Source: Azospirillum sp. OGB3 (GTDB lineage: Bacteria; Pseudomonadota; Alphaproteobacteria; Azospirillales; Azospirillaceae). Taken from it: a stretch of DNA of 64,000 nt. This document shows positions 16,892 through 27,844 of this stretch, one piece after another. Below the pieces are notes generated by a model. That model saw nothing but the letters and a program-made list of their open reading frames with translations, did not search any database and was not told where the DNA came from. The number at the start of each line of letters is the position of its first letter. The stretch's first letter is position 1. Where the stretch lies: positions 496,001 through 560,000 of the forward strand of contig NZ_JACHYN010000002.1 of assembly GCF_014192915.1 (NCBI RefSeq), read 5' to 3'. Both the position numbers and the translations under genes were made by a program.

Positions 16892-17296
16892 ATGAATCTC
16901 GAGAATCTCGGCCTCTTCAAGCTGATGTCGCGCAAGATGGGCTGGCTGACCGAACGCCAGAACGTGATCGCGGCGAACATCGCCAACGCCGACACGCCGG
17001 ATTACAAGGGCCGGGACCTGAAGCCCTTCACCTTCCGCGACGCCCTGTCCGACAGCCGCCGCCTCCAGCCCGCCGCCACCAACGCCTCGCATCTCCAGGG
17101 AACGCGCGGCGCGGGCGGGCTGAACCAGGAGCAGCGCCAGCGCAACCCCTATGAGACGGCGCCGGACGGCAACACCGTGGTCCTGGAAGAGCAGATGCTG
17201 AAGCAGGGCCAGACCGGCATGGACTTTCAGACGATCACGAACCTCTACAAGAAGCAGGTCAACCTGATCCGCTCCTCCATCCGCAGCGGCGGTTAA
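16892..17296 (+). CDS. flgB: Flagellar proximal rod protein FlgB
   Basis: FlgB builds the proximal rod next to FliE. The 134-residue product contains the rod motif QNVIAANIANADTPDYKGRD near residues 20-40 and the C-terminal YETAPDGNTVVLEEQMLKQ...NLYKKQVNLIRSSI. The ATG at 16892 (MNLENLGLF) fits family N-termini and was chosen over an upstream in-frame ATG. It starts the plus-strand run flgB-flgC-fliE-fliQ-fliR-flhB-cckA. Confidence 0.96.
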   Translation: MNLENLGLFKLMSRKMGWLTERQNVIAANIANADTPDYKGRDLKPFTFRDALSDSRRLQPAATNASHLQGTRGAGGLNQEQRQRNPYETAPDGNTVVLEEQMLKQGQTGMDFQTITNLYKKQVNLIRSSIRSGG

Positions 17297-17345
17297 GGAG
17301 CGGCGAAGTTCGGGGCGGCAGGGTTCGGGGCAAAGGAGGCGGAAG

Positions 17346-17756
17346 ATGGATCTCTACACGTCGATGGCGGTGTCCGCGTCCGGCATGAAGGCGCAGGGCA
17401 CCCGCCTGAAGACCATCGCGGAAAATCTGGCCAACGCCAACACCACGGCGGAAACGCCGGGCGATCTGCCCTACCGGCGCAAGGTCGTGATGTTCCAGAA
17501 CGCCCTGGACCGCCAGATGGGGGTCGATCTCGTCCGCGTCGCCAAGATCGACGTGGACAAGAAGGACTTCGAGCGGCGCTACGACCCCTCGCACCCCTCC
17601 GCGGACGCCGATGGCTACGTGCTGCTGCCCAACGTCAACTCGGTGGTCGAGGCGATGGACATGCGCGAGGCGCAGCGTTCCTACGAGGCCAACCTGTCGG
17701 CGGTGGACAGCGCCCGCCAGATGCTGATGCGCACCATCGACATCCTCCGCGTCTGA
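17346..17756 (+). CDS. flgC: Flagellar proximal rod protein FlgC
   Basis: FlgC is the second proximal rod subunit. The 136-residue protein starts MDLYTSMAVSASGMKAQ and has the rod motif TIAENLANANTTAETPG. Its C-terminus, YVLLPNVNSVVEAMDMREA...YEANLSAVDSARQML, is highly characteristic. A GGAGG-like site precedes the ATG. Its stop overlaps a 12-bp palindrome followed by eight T, described separately. Confidence 0.97.
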   Translation: MDLYTSMAVSASGMKAQGTRLKTIAENLANANTTAETPGDLPYRRKVVMFQNALDRQMGVDLVRVAKIDVDKKDFERRYDPSHPSADADGYVLLPNVNSVVEAMDMREAQRSYEANLSAVDSARQMLMRTIDILRV

Positions 17757-17793
17757 CGTCGCGACGTTTTTTTTGAAGGAAGGACGTACGTCC
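17756..17793 (+). promoter_or_regulatory. Two palindromes and a T8 tract in the flgC-fliE spacer
   Basis: ACGTCGCGACGT (17756-17767) is a perfect 12-bp palindrome running directly into eight T. GGACGTACGTCC (17782-17793) is a second perfect 12-bp palindrome between the fliE Shine-Dalgarno (GAAGGAAGGA) and its ATG at 17795. The first resembles a minimal terminator or attenuator; the second could hide the fliE ribosome site or bind a protein. Confidence 0.6.
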
Positions 17794-17794
17794 C

Positions 17795-18094
17795 ATGGTC
17801 AACCCGATCAACGCCGCCGCGGCCTACGCGAACACCGCCGCCTCCACGACCGGGCCGGGCATGGCCCCGCGCAGCGGCGTCAGCTTCGGCGACGTGCTGG
17901 AGCAGACCGCCAAGGAGGTCATCGGCGACCTGAAGCAGGGCGAGACGATGACCGCCAAGGCCGCCGTCGGGCAGGCCGACCTGACCGACGTGGTCCAGGC
18001 CGTCACCAACGCCGAGGTGACGCTGCAGACCGTCACCGCCGTGCGCGACAAGGTGCTGTCGGCCTATCAGGAAATCCTGCGCATGCCGATCTGA
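17795..18094 (+). CDS. fliE: Flagellar hook-basal body protein FliE
   Basis: FliE joins the MS ring and export gate to the proximal rod. The 99-residue product has a loose Ala-rich N-terminus and the conserved C-terminal half SFGDVLEQTAKEVIGDLKQGE, DLTDVVQAVTNAEVTLQTV and RDKVLSAYQEILRMPI. Position between flgC and fliQ is the standard order. A very strong GAAGGAAGGA site precedes the start, but a palindrome intervenes. Confidence 0.95.
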   Translation: MVNPINAAAAYANTAASTTGPGMAPRSGVSFGDVLEQTAKEVIGDLKQGETMTAKAAVGQADLTDVVQAVTNAEVTLQTVTAVRDKVLSAYQEILRMPI

Positions 18095-18125
18095 CGGCGG
18101 CTTGCCGACCCAGAGCGAAAGCGCC

Positions 18126-18153
18126 CCGAGCGAAGTGCCCCGAGCGAAGTGCC
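18126..18153 (+). repeat. 14-bp tandem repeat forming the fliQ translation-start region
   Basis: Two exact copies of ccgagcgaagtgcc abut each other. Degenerate copies flank them at 18112-18125 and at 18154 onward, where atgagcgaaacc supplies the fliQ start codon. No standard Shine-Dalgarno is present besides the purine-rich gagcgaag of the repeat, so repeat number may influence fliQ translation. Confidence 0.65.
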
Positions 18154-18474
18154 ATGAGCGAAACCGACGTCATCGAGATCTGCCGCACCTCCATCGTCAC
18201 GCTGGTGTTCGTGGCGGCGCCTGTGCTGGTCGCCATGATGGTGGTCGGCACGGTCATCTCGGTGTTCCAGGCGGTCACCCAGATCAGCGAGCAGACCTTG
18301 GCCATGGTGCCGAAGGTGCTTCTGGTCTTCGGTCTGTCGATCCTGCTGATGCCCTTCATGCTGGGCGAGTTGCGCTCCTTCTTCGAGCATGAGGTCGCCG
18401 ACCGCATCGTCGCCATCGGCACCGGGGTCAACAGTGTGCCCAACGCCGGAAACCTGCCCGGCGGCGGCGGATGA
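18154..18474 (+). CDS. fliQ: Flagellar export apparatus protein FliQ
   Basis: FliQ is a small two-helix membrane subunit of the export gate. The 106-residue protein starts MSETDVIEICRTS and contains the two membrane segments VLVAMMVVGTVISVFQAVTQI and VLLVFGLSILLMPFML with the conserved QISEQTL-MVPKVL link. A Gly-rich tail makes it slightly longer than most FliQ. The stop overlaps the fliR start by 4 bases. Confidence 0.95.
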   Translation: MSETDVIEICRTSIVTLVFVAAPVLVAMMVVGTVISVFQAVTQISEQTLAMVPKVLLVFGLSILLMPFMLGELRSFFEHEVADRIVAIGTGVNSVPNAGNLPGGGG

Positions 18475-19241
18475 ACCTGCTTCAGCAGTTTCTGGGCGAC
18501 CAGATCTTTGTCTGGTTGCTGGTGTTCGCGCGCGTCGGGACGGCCTTCAGCATCATGCCGACCATCGGCGACGCCTTCGTCTCCGCCCGCACGCGCCTTC
18601 TCTTTTCCGTCGCGGTCAGCGTTCTGGTGTCGCCGGTCCTGGGCGACCGCATGCCGCCGATGCCCGACAACATCTTCCGCCTGTTCGTCCTGATCGCCGG
18701 CGAGGTGACCGTCGGCATCTTCATGGGCACCGTCGCCCGCCTGCTGATGGGGGCCTTGGAGGTGGCCGGGACGATCATCGCGCTGCAGTCCGGCCTGTCG
18801 AACGCCCAGATGTTCAACCCGGCCATGGCGTCGCAGGGGTCGCTGCCCGGCGCCCTGATGGGGTGGCTGGGGCTGCTGCTGATCTTCATCACCAACCTGC
18901 ACCATCTGCTGATCATGGCGGTGGTGGACAGCTATTCCACCTTCGCGCCGGGGGCGGCGATCCCCATCGACGACATGGCGAACGTGGTCGGGCAACTGGT
19001 CGGCAAGTCCTTCCTGCTGGGCGTGCAGATGGCGGCGCCCTTCCTGATCTCCGGCATGCTGTTCGCGCTGGCGCTGGGGCTGCTGAACAAGCTGGCGCCG
19101 CAGATCCAGGTGTTCTTTTTGTTCACCTCGCTGCAGGTCGCGCTGGGGCTGTTCATGTTCGCTCTGACGCTGGCCGCGATGATGATGTTCTGGCTGACCC
19201 ACTTCGAGGCTGCCTTCGTCGATTTCCTGAGACCGGGCTGA
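18471..19241 (+). CDS. fliR: Flagellar export apparatus protein FliR
   Basis: FliR completes the FliP5-FliQ4-FliR1 export gate. The 256-residue protein has about six membrane segments and family motifs FARVGTAFSIMPTIGDAFV near residue 20 and GLLNKLAPQIQVFFL near 203. The order fliQ-fliR-flhB is standard, with a 4-base overlap upstream and 15 bases before flhB. Confidence 0.96.
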   Translation: MNLLQQFLGDQIFVWLLVFARVGTAFSIMPTIGDAFVSARTRLLFSVAVSVLVSPVLGDRMPPMPDNIFRLFVLIAGEVTVGIFMGTVARLLMGALEVAGTIIALQSGLSNAQMFNPAMASQGSLPGALMGWLGLLLIFITNLHHLLIMAVVDSYSTFAPGAAIPIDDMANVVGQLVGKSFLLGVQMAAPFLISGMLFALALGLLNKLAPQIQVFFLFTSLQVALGLFMFALTLAAMMMFWLTHFEAAFVDFLRPG

Positions 19242-19256
19242 GCGGGGAGAGATCCG

Positions 19257-20333
19257 GTGTCCGAAGACGCGGATGAATCATCCAAAACAGAAGAGCCGAC
19301 GCAAAAGAAGCTCGACGAGGCCCACAAGCAGGGCCAGTTCGCGATGACCCAGGAAATCGGCAACTGGCTGATGATCGCCGCGGCGCTGGTGATCCTGGTC
19401 ACGACGCTGCCCGGAACGCTGAAAGGCATGGTGCCCCGCCTGAACTTCTTCTTCGAGAACCTGGACCAGATCCCCATGGACCAGGGCGGCGTAGGTGCGG
19501 TGCTGATGCGGGTGATGAAGGACATCCTGTGGGCGCTGTGGCTTCCGATTTTGTTCCTGCTGTTCGCCGGAGTGATCGGCACCATCGGGCAGAAGGGCTT
19601 CAACGTCTCCTGGGAACTGATCACGCCGAAATTCAGCAAGCTGAACCCGATCTCCGGCATCGCCAACCTGTTCAGCGCCCAGAAGGGCGTCGATCTTCTG
19701 AAAAGCCTGGCCAAGGTCGCGGTGGTCGGCGTCGTCGCCTACATCGCGCTCCAGCCGATGATGCTGACCATCGGGCATTTCATCGGCATCGACATGATGC
19801 TGCTGCTCCGCGAGATGGACGGGCTGACCTTCCGGCTGCTGGCCGGCGTGCTGGCCATCCTGACGCTGATCGCCGGAGCCGACCTGTTCTGGCAGCGCCA
19901 CAGCTTCGACAAGAAGATGCGCATGACCAAGCAGGAGGTGAAGGACGAGCACAAGCAGGCTGAAGGCGACCCGCATGTGAAGGGCCGCATCCGCCAGCTG
20001 CGCTTCGAGCGGGCGCGCAAGCGCATGATGGCGGCGGTGCCCGGCGCCGACGTGGTGGTGACCAACCCGACCCACTTCGCCGTCGCGCTGAAATACGACT
20101 CGACCACCATGGGTGCCCCGATGGTGGTGGCGAAGGGCGCCGACGCCGTCGCCTTCAGGATCCGCGAGATCGCCGAGGAGAACGGCGTGCCGGTGATGGA
20201 GAATCCGCCCCTCGCCCGAGCGCTCTATGCCGCATGCGATATCGACGAGGAGGTTCCGTCCGAGCACTATCGCGCGGTGGCGGAAGTCATTACCTATGTC
20301 TTCAAGCTGAAAGGACGCGCGGTGCGGAACTGA
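19257..20333 (+). CDS. flhB: Flagellar export switch protein FlhB
   Basis: FlhB controls the change from rod/hook to filament export by autocleavage. The 358-residue product begins at a GTG after GGGGAGAG, with the family start SEDADESSKTEEPTQKKLDEA. Four membrane segments are followed by the cytoplasmic domain with the NPTH cleavage motif (VVVTNPTHFAVALKYD) and a complete C-terminus (EVPSEHYRAVAEVITYVFKLKG). It is the last flagellar gene of the run; cckA begins 50 bases downstream. Confidence 0.97.
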   Translation: MSEDADESSKTEEPTQKKLDEAHKQGQFAMTQEIGNWLMIAAALVILVTTLPGTLKGMVPRLNFFFENLDQIPMDQGGVGAVLMRVMKDILWALWLPILFLLFAGVIGTIGQKGFNVSWELITPKFSKLNPISGIANLFSAQKGVDLLKSLAKVAVVGVVAYIALQPMMLTIGHFIGIDMMLLLREMDGLTFRLLAGVLAILTLIAGADLFWQRHSFDKKMRMTKQEVKDEHKQAEGDPHVKGRIRQLRFERARKRMMAAVPGADVVVTNPTHFAVALKYDSTTMGAPMVVAKGADAVAFRIREIAEENGVPVMENPPLARALYAACDIDEEVPSEHYRAVAEVITYVFKLKGRAVRN

Positions 20334-20383
20334 GGACCGTTCCCGGACCTTTCCTTGCGGCGAACGGCTGACCTGGAGTTCCG

Positions 20384-22909
20384 GTGGACGACACGACCTC
20401 TTCCTTTGCCGACAGCGCGCCCGCCGGCCATCGCAGCGATGGGGCCGCCGGGGTGGGGGAACGGCCCGGCGGCGGATTCGCCACCGGGGTTCTGGTGGTC
20501 CTTCTTCTGTCCGGGCTGGTCGCGGCGGGGGCAGGGGTGGTTCTGGACCGCGACCCGCTGGCCTGGGCCGGCCTCACCACCGCCGGCACGGGAGCCCTGG
20601 CCCTGGCGCTCCGCATGGTCCGCGCGCGGCGGCGGGTGGCCCGCGTCGGGTCCCTGTTGGGCAGTGCGCTGGAAGGGCTGCCCTCCGGCCAGCTCGTCTG
20701 CGACGGCGCCGGGCATGTGGTCTTCGTCAACAGCACCTTCCGCTCGCTGACGGGCTGGAGCGAGAGGGAGCCGCCGTTGCGCGCCCTGGAGCGCCAGTTC
20801 GCCGACGACCCGGACAGCGCCGACGCCTTCCGCCGCCTGTGCGAGCGGGTCAAGGGCGGCTATTCCGGCTCCATCGAGCTGGCGGTCCGCCAGCAGGGGC
20901 GCGCCGCCGAATGGCGCCGCATCCAGGGCCAGCCCATCGACGGGCACGCCGAGGCGGTGATGTGGCGCGTCGAGGACATCACCGCGCGGCGCGAACTGGA
21001 GCAGGTGACCCGGCGCGAGCAGACCCAGCTCGTCGACTTCATGGACCACGCGCCGGTCGGCTTCTTCTCGGTGGACCAGGACGGGCATTTCCAGTTTGTG
21101 AACGCGACCCTGGCGAAGTGGCTGGGCTGCGCGCCGGAAGATCTGGTCGAGGGCGGGCGCCGCCTTCACGACGTGCTGGCCCATCCGCCTGCCGCCTCCG
21201 CGCCCTACGACCTCCTGGACGGCGGCGGGCTGGAGCAGCGCGGCGAGATCGCCATGCACGGGCTCCAGGGCCGCCGCTTCCAGGCCTACGTCGCGCAGAG
21301 CGTGGTGAGGGGCGAGGACGGGCGGATCTCGCACACCCGCTCCGTCGTGCGCGACCTGACGCCGGAACGCGAGTGGCAGGAGGCCCTGCGCCTGTCCGAG
21401 CAGCGCTTCCAGCGCTTCTTCGAGGACGCGCCCATCGGCATCGCCCTGGTGGACGAGGGCGGGCGTGTGGCCGAGTGCAACCAGGCCTTCCTGGCGCTGA
21501 TCGGCAGCGAAGCCGGCAACCTCCTCGGGCGGGGCATGGCCGACCTGATCGTCCCGGCGGAGCGCGCCATGGTGACCGAGCGGCTGACCGCCGTGCAGGG
21601 CGGTTCCGACCCCGCTGCCCCGTTGGAGGTGCGGCTGTCCGGCGGGCGCGAGCTGGTGGCCCAGCTCTACGCGCGGCGGCTCGGCGGGGTGGGGCCGGAA
21701 GGGGCGGCGGGGCTGATCCTGCACTTCATCGACATGACCGAGCGCAAGGGGCTGGAGGCCCAGTTCGCCCAGTCGCAGAAGATGCAGGCGGTGGGCCAGC
21801 TGGCCGGCGGCGTCGCCCACGACTTCAACAACCTGCTGACCGCGATGATCGGCTTCTGCGATCTGCTGCTGCTGCGCCACAAGCCGGGCGACCAGTCCTT
21901 CAGCGACATCATGCAGATCAAGCAGAACGCCAACCGCGCGGCCAACCTCGTGCGGCAGCTTCTGGCCTTCTCGCGCCAGCAGACGCTGCAGCCGCGCATC
22001 CTCAGCGTGACCGACGTGCTGGCCGAGCTCGGCAACCTGATGCGCCGGCTGATCGGCGAGAACATCGAGCTGAAGATGCTCCACGGCCGGGACATCGGCT
22101 ACGTCAAGGTGGACCAGAACCAGCTGGAGCAGGTCATCATCAACCTCGTGGTCAACGCGCGCGACGCCATGGCCGGCGGCGGGCGGCTGACCATCGTCAC
22201 CTCCAACCATCTGGTCGAGCAGGCGCAGCGCCGCGAGCACGAGACGATTCCCTCCGGGGAGTATGTGTCCATCGAGGTGATCGACACCGGCTGCGGCATC
22301 CCCAAGGAAAATCTCCAGCGCATCTTCGAGCCCTTCTTCACGACCAAGGGCGTGGGGTCGGGCACCGGGCTGGGGCTGTCCACCGTCTACGGCATCGTCC
22401 GCCAGACCGGCGGTTTCGTGCTGGTCGAGTCGGAAAAGGGGGAGGGGACGACCTTCACCATCCTGTTGCCACGCCACAAGGGCGAGGCCCGTCCCGACCA
22501 GGGCGAGCCGCGCGAGCGGCGCGGCAGCGACCTGACCGGCTCCGGCACCATCATGCTGGTGGAGGACGAGGATGCCGTGCGCGTCTTCTCCGCGCGCGCG
22601 CTGCGCAACAAGGGCTATCAGGTGCTGGAGGCGAAGAACGGCGAGGCGGCGCTGCAGCAGATCGGCACGGACGGCAACCGCATCGACCTGCTGATCACCG
22701 ACGTGGTGATGCCGCAGATGGACGGCCCGACCCTGGCCCGCCATGTCCGGCAGATGCGGCCGGACATGCGGGTGATCTTCATCTCCGGCTACGCCGAGGA
22801 CCGGTTGGGGGAAATCGACGGAGTCGAAGTCGCCCACTTCCTGCCCAAGCCCTTCTCCCTGAAGCAGTTGGCCTCCAAGGTGAAGGAGGTCATCCGCGAC
22901 GGGAAGTAA
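20384..22909 (+). CDS. cckA: Hybrid sensor histidine kinase CckA
   Basis: CckA feeds phosphate through ChpT to CtrA and CpdR, setting cell-cycle and motility gene expression in alphaproteobacteria. The 841-residue protein starts at a GTG preceded by GGAG. It has two N-terminal membrane segments (about residues 34-75) and PAS domains (about 100-205, 220-325, 345-460). A HisKA domain with phospho-acceptor H479 in [11 protein letters not shown], a HATPase domain (NLVVNARDAM, GCGIPKENLQRIFEPFFTT) and a receiver domain with D773 in ITDVVMPQMDG follow. LLAFSRQQTLQPRIL is a CckA hallmark. Its position after flhB is shared by other Rhodospirillales, as I recall. Confidence 0.93.
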   Translation: MDDTTSSFADSAPAGHRSDGAAGVGERPGGGFATGVLVVLLLSGLVAAGAGVVLDRDPLAWAGLTTAGTGALALALRMVRARRRVARVGSLLGSALEGLPSGQLVCDGAGHVVFVNSTFRSLTGWSEREPPLRALERQFADDPDSADAFRRLCERVKGGYSGSIELAVRQQGRAAEWRRIQGQPIDGHAEAVMWRVEDITARRELEQVTRREQTQLVDFMDHAPVGFFSVDQDGHFQFVNATLAKWLGCAPEDLVEGGRRLHDVLAHPPAASAPYDLLDGGGLEQRGEIAMHGLQGRRFQAYVAQSVVRGEDGRISHTRSVVRDLTPEREWQEALRLSEQRFQRFFEDAPIGIALVDEGGRVAECNQAFLALIGSEAGNLLGRGMADLIVPAERAMVTERLTAVQGGSDPAAPLEVRLSGGRELVAQLYARRLGGVGPEGAAGLILHFIDMTERKGLEAQFAQSQKMQAVGQLAGGVAHDFNNLLTAMIGFCDLLLLRHKPGDQSFSDIMQIKQNANRAANLVRQLLAFSRQQTLQPRILSVTDVLAELGNLMRRLIGENIELKMLHGRDIGYVKVDQNQLEQVIINLVVNARDAMAGGGRLTIVTSNHLVEQAQRREHETIPSGEYVSIEVIDTGCGIPKENLQRIFEPFFTTKGVGSGTGLGLSTVYGIVRQTGGFVLVESEKGEGTTFTILLPRHKGEARPDQGEPRERRGSDLTGSGTIMLVEDEDAVRVFSARALRNKGYQVLEAKNGEAALQQIGTDGNRIDLLITDVVMPQMDGPTLARHVRQMRPDMRVIFISGYAEDRLGEIDGVEVAHFLPKPFSLKQLASKVKEVIRDGK

Positions 22910-22921
22910 CGGGGTGGGTCC

Positions 22922-23425
22922 TTATCCGACCCGCCAGCCGTGATAGGCCCAGCGTTCCGTTCCCGGCACGTCGACCGGCTCCCACCCGCGACGACCGGCG
23001 CCGATCGGGCGGTCCGACAGAACCAGCGCGCCCGGCGCAAGGAAGGGGTCGATCAACCCGCCGATCCAGTGGCGGATGCCCTCCTCGGCATCCTCCCGCT
23101 CGCTGCCGATATCGGCGTGGGCCAGCCGCACCGCGCCGCGGAAGCGCTCCGCGGCGGCGGGCAGCGTGTCCCGGAAATCGCCGAGGAACAGCCGGTCCTC
23201 GTCCGGCCGCAGGGAGGCGGGAACGCGCGCCCACATGTCGAAGACCAGGATGTCGCGCGGCGGGAACAGGCTGCGCAGATGGTCGTAGGTGCGGCCCTTC
23301 CCCAGGCCGATCTCCATCACCAGACCGGAGGTTCCCGCGGCGTGGCCGGCGGCCCAGCCGAGCGCCACGCGCTGGGTGGTGAGGCGGTCGATCATGCGGT
23401 CGAGCGTGGAGTGGGCTGTCTTCAT
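22922..23425 (-). CDS. Small class I SAM-dependent methyltransferase (Methyltransf_17-like)
   Basis: The 167-residue protein shows a SAM-binding glycine motif, LVMEIGLGKGRTYDHLR, at about residues 35-51. An acidic strand end (ILVFDMWARVP), DRLFLGDFRDTL and LAHADIGS follow. This pattern recalls the alphaproteobacterial Methyltransf_17 family, whose substrate is unknown. It converges on cckA with 12 bases between stops and diverges from recA, so the recA regulatory region also holds its promoter. Confidence 0.75.
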   Translation of the reverse strand: MKTAHSTLDRMIDRLTTQRVALGWAAGHAAGTSGLVMEIGLGKGRTYDHLRSLFPPRDILVFDMWARVPASLRPDEDRLFLGDFRDTLPAAAERFRGAVRLAHADIGSEREDAEEGIRHWIGGLIDPFLAPGALVLSDRPIGAGRRGWEPVDVPGTERWAYHGWRVG

Positions 23426-23522
23426 ATCCGGCTTTATGGGGCGTTGTGGCGGGACATCTCCTCATGAACGCCGCAGTTGGAATTCCGTTGCATGGCGCCG
23501 GGTCGTTCCTACCTTACGACAA

Positions 23523-23573
23523 GAACATTCGCGGAACTTAGGGCTTTGCGAAGGGGAACAAAGCTGGTACATT
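23523..23573 (+). promoter_or_regulatory. recA promoter with LexA (SOS) box
   Basis: GAAC-attcgcg-GAAC at 23523-23537 is an exact match to the alphaproteobacterial LexA operator GAAC-N7-GAAC. A likely sigma-70 promoter follows: TTGCGA at 23546-23551, 16 bases, then TACATT at 23568-23573. Inside the spacer GAAC-N7-GTAC (23556-23570) is a near match that could be a second site. The box lies just upstream of the -35. Confidence 0.85.
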
Positions 23574-23648
23574 CCCTCTCACCGAATGACCGTTGGTGAG
23601 ATCGTTGGCCCTGGGGCCGCGGATGTGATCTAACAAGGGGAGACGGGC

Positions 23649-24728
23649 ATGTCGTCCGCACAGCTTCGTTTGGTCGAGAAGGATTCCATGGATAAGCAGA
23701 AGGCCCTGGATGCCGCTCTGGCGCAGATCGAGCGCGCCTTTGGCAAGGGCTCGATCATGAAGCTCGGCGCCCGCGAGAACACGGTCGAGACGGAGGTCGT
23801 TTCCACCGGCTCTCTCGGCCTCGACATCGCGCTGGGCATCGGCGGCCTGCCGCGCGGCCGCATCATCGAGATTTACGGCCCGGAAAGCTCGGGCAAGACG
23901 ACGTTGGCGCTGCACGCCATCGCCCAGGCCCAGAAGGGCGGCGGCACCTGCGCCTTCGTGGACGCGGAGCACGCTCTGGACCCGTCCTACGCCCGCAAGC
24001 TGGGCGTGAATGTGGACGAGCTGCTGATCTCCCAGCCCGACGCCGGCGAGCAGGCGCTGGAAATCGCTGACACGCTGGTGCGCTCCGGTGCCGTCGACGT
24101 GCTGGTGGTCGACTCGGTGGCCGCCCTGGTGCCGCGCGCCGAGCTGGAAGGCGAGATGGGCGACAGCCACGTCGGCCTGCACGCCCGCCTGATGAGCCAG
24201 GCGCTGCGCAAGCTGACCGGCTCCATCGCCAAGTCGAACTGCCTGGTGATCTTCATCAACCAGATCCGCCTGAAGATCGGCGTGATGTTCGGCAACCCGG
24301 AGACGACGACCGGCGGCAACGCGCTGAAGTTCTACGCCTCCGTCCGCCTGGACATCCGCCGCATCGGCGCGATCAAGGACCGCGAGACGGTGGTGGGCAA
24401 CCAGACCCGCGTGAAGGTGGTGAAGAACAAGATGGCCCCGCCGTTCCGCGTGGTCGAGTTCGACATCATGTACGGCGAGGGCGTGTCGAAGGTGGGCGAG
24501 CTTCTCGACCTCGGCATCCAGGCCGGCGTGGTGGAGAAGTCGGGCGCTTGGTTCAGCTACGACGGCACCCGCATCGGCCAGGGCCGCGAGAACGCCAAGA
24601 ACTACCTGCGCAACAACCCGGCCACAGCCGACGCCATCGAGGCGAAGATCCGCGGCAACGCCGGTCTCGTCGCCGACGCGATGATGGGCACCCCGGAAGC
24701 CGACGGCGAGGCCGCCACGCCGGAGTGA
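23649..24728 (+). CDS. recA: Recombinase RecA
   Basis: RecA polymerises on single-stranded DNA, drives strand exchange and triggers LexA self-cleavage. The 359-residue product has Walker [14 protein letters not shown] near residue 80, the catalytic and L1/L2 region ([37 protein letters not shown]) and a C-terminal acidic tail. The ATG at 23649 follows GGGGAG. An internal ATG thirteen codons later ([11 protein letters not shown]) also has GAAGGA and could give a shorter form. It is monocistronic, between an SOS promoter and a strong terminator. Confidence 0.98.
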   Translation: MSSAQLRLVEKDSMDKQKALDAALAQIERAFGKGSIMKLGARENTVETEVVSTGSLGLDIALGIGGLPRGRIIEIYGPESSGKTTLALHAIAQAQKGGGTCAFVDAEHALDPSYARKLGVNVDELLISQPDAGEQALEIADTLVRSGAVDVLVVDSVAALVPRAELEGEMGDSHVGLHARLMSQALRKLTGSIAKSNCLVIFINQIRLKIGVMFGNPETTTGGNALKFYASVRLDIRRIGAIKDRETVVGNQTRVKVVKNKMAPPFRVVEFDIMYGEGVSKVGELLDLGIQAGVVEKSGAWFSYDGTRIGQGRENAKNYLRNNPATADAIEAKIRGNAGLVADAMMGTPEADGEAATPE

Positions 24729-24757
24729 TCCCGAGCGGAAAGCCGGTTTTGCTGTGT

Positions 24758-24793
24758 GAAAGCCCCTCTCCGGTCCGCCGGGGAGGGGCTTTC
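24758..24793 (+). terminator. recA terminator
   Basis: GAAAGCCCCTC pairs with GAGGGGCTTTC around an inner GC-rich loop, 30 bases after the recA stop. The paired A and T runs make it usable in both directions. Confidence 0.85.
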
Positions 24794-24836
24794 GCCGTCT
24801 TGCCGGACGGCGGGAAAGACCTTACATTCAGGCTGG

Positions 24837-24864
24837 GCGGACGGGTGTTCCTGCACCCGTCCGC
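24837..24864 (-). terminator. Strong stem-loop downstream of the small minus-strand frame
   Basis: GCGGACGGGTG and CACCCGTCCGC form an 11-bp perfect stem with a 6-base loop. It begins 10 bases past the stop of the 24-codon minus-strand frame, where a terminator would be expected. No T tract follows, so it may protect a 3' end instead. Confidence 0.5.
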
Positions 24865-24874
24865 CGGCCCGGTC

Positions 24875-24949
24875 CTAGCGGTTCAGGATCTCAAGCAGCA
24901 GCTTGAGCGCCCGCAACAGCAGGATCAGGAGTTCGAGGATTTTCCGCAT
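24875..24949 (-). CDS. Putative 24-residue Leu-rich amphipathic peptide
   Basis: A short minus-strand frame begins ATG at 24949 and ends TAG at 24875. The peptide starts MRKILELLILLLRALK and continues with Leu/Ile and a few charged residues; about half of it is Leu. It would form one amphipathic or membrane helix. AAGGAG lies 9-10 bases before the ATG, and a strong stem-loop follows the stop. Inside, CTCAAGC-agca-GCTTGAG is an inverted repeat. Small hydrophobic toxins of type I systems have this size, but no family is recognised, and chance in GC-rich DNA is possible. Confidence 0.4.
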   Translation of the reverse strand: MRKILELLILLLRALKLLLEILNR

Positions 24950-24973
24950 CCTCTCATCTCCTTGTGAGCGGCG

Positions 24974-25073
24974 GGGCGGTGGCGATCCACCGCCCGTCCG
25001 CGCTGACGATCATGCAAATGTGTGGCGCTCCGTCCACGCGGCCTGTCGCCGCGCGGGTGCCCGTCGCGGGCAC
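24974..25073. other. Two perfect hairpins upstream of the small frame
   Basis: GGGCGGTGG-cgat-CCACCGCCC (24974-24995) and GTGCCC-gtcgc-GGGCAC (25057-25073) are perfect inverted repeats in the recA-alaS gap. The first lies just ahead of the small minus-strand frame's ribosome site. With the 24837-24864 hairpin, the gap looks like a folded RNA. The alaS promoter must also lie here, but no clear hexamers were seen. Confidence 0.5.
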
Positions 25074-25174
25074 TCTGTGGACAGCCACCGCAAGTCACGT
25101 TAAAAGCACGGTTCGGCCGCGAACAAGGCCGCGCCGCCGATTGTAGCCGACCGTAGCCGGAGCCTGGACCGCTT

Positions 25175-27840
<2,666 letters not shown>

Positions 27841-27844
<4 letters not shown>

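Noticed and set aside
20294..22837. An 847-codon minus-strand frame opposite cckA
   Set aside because: Antisense shadow; CckA domains and start are secure on the plus strand.
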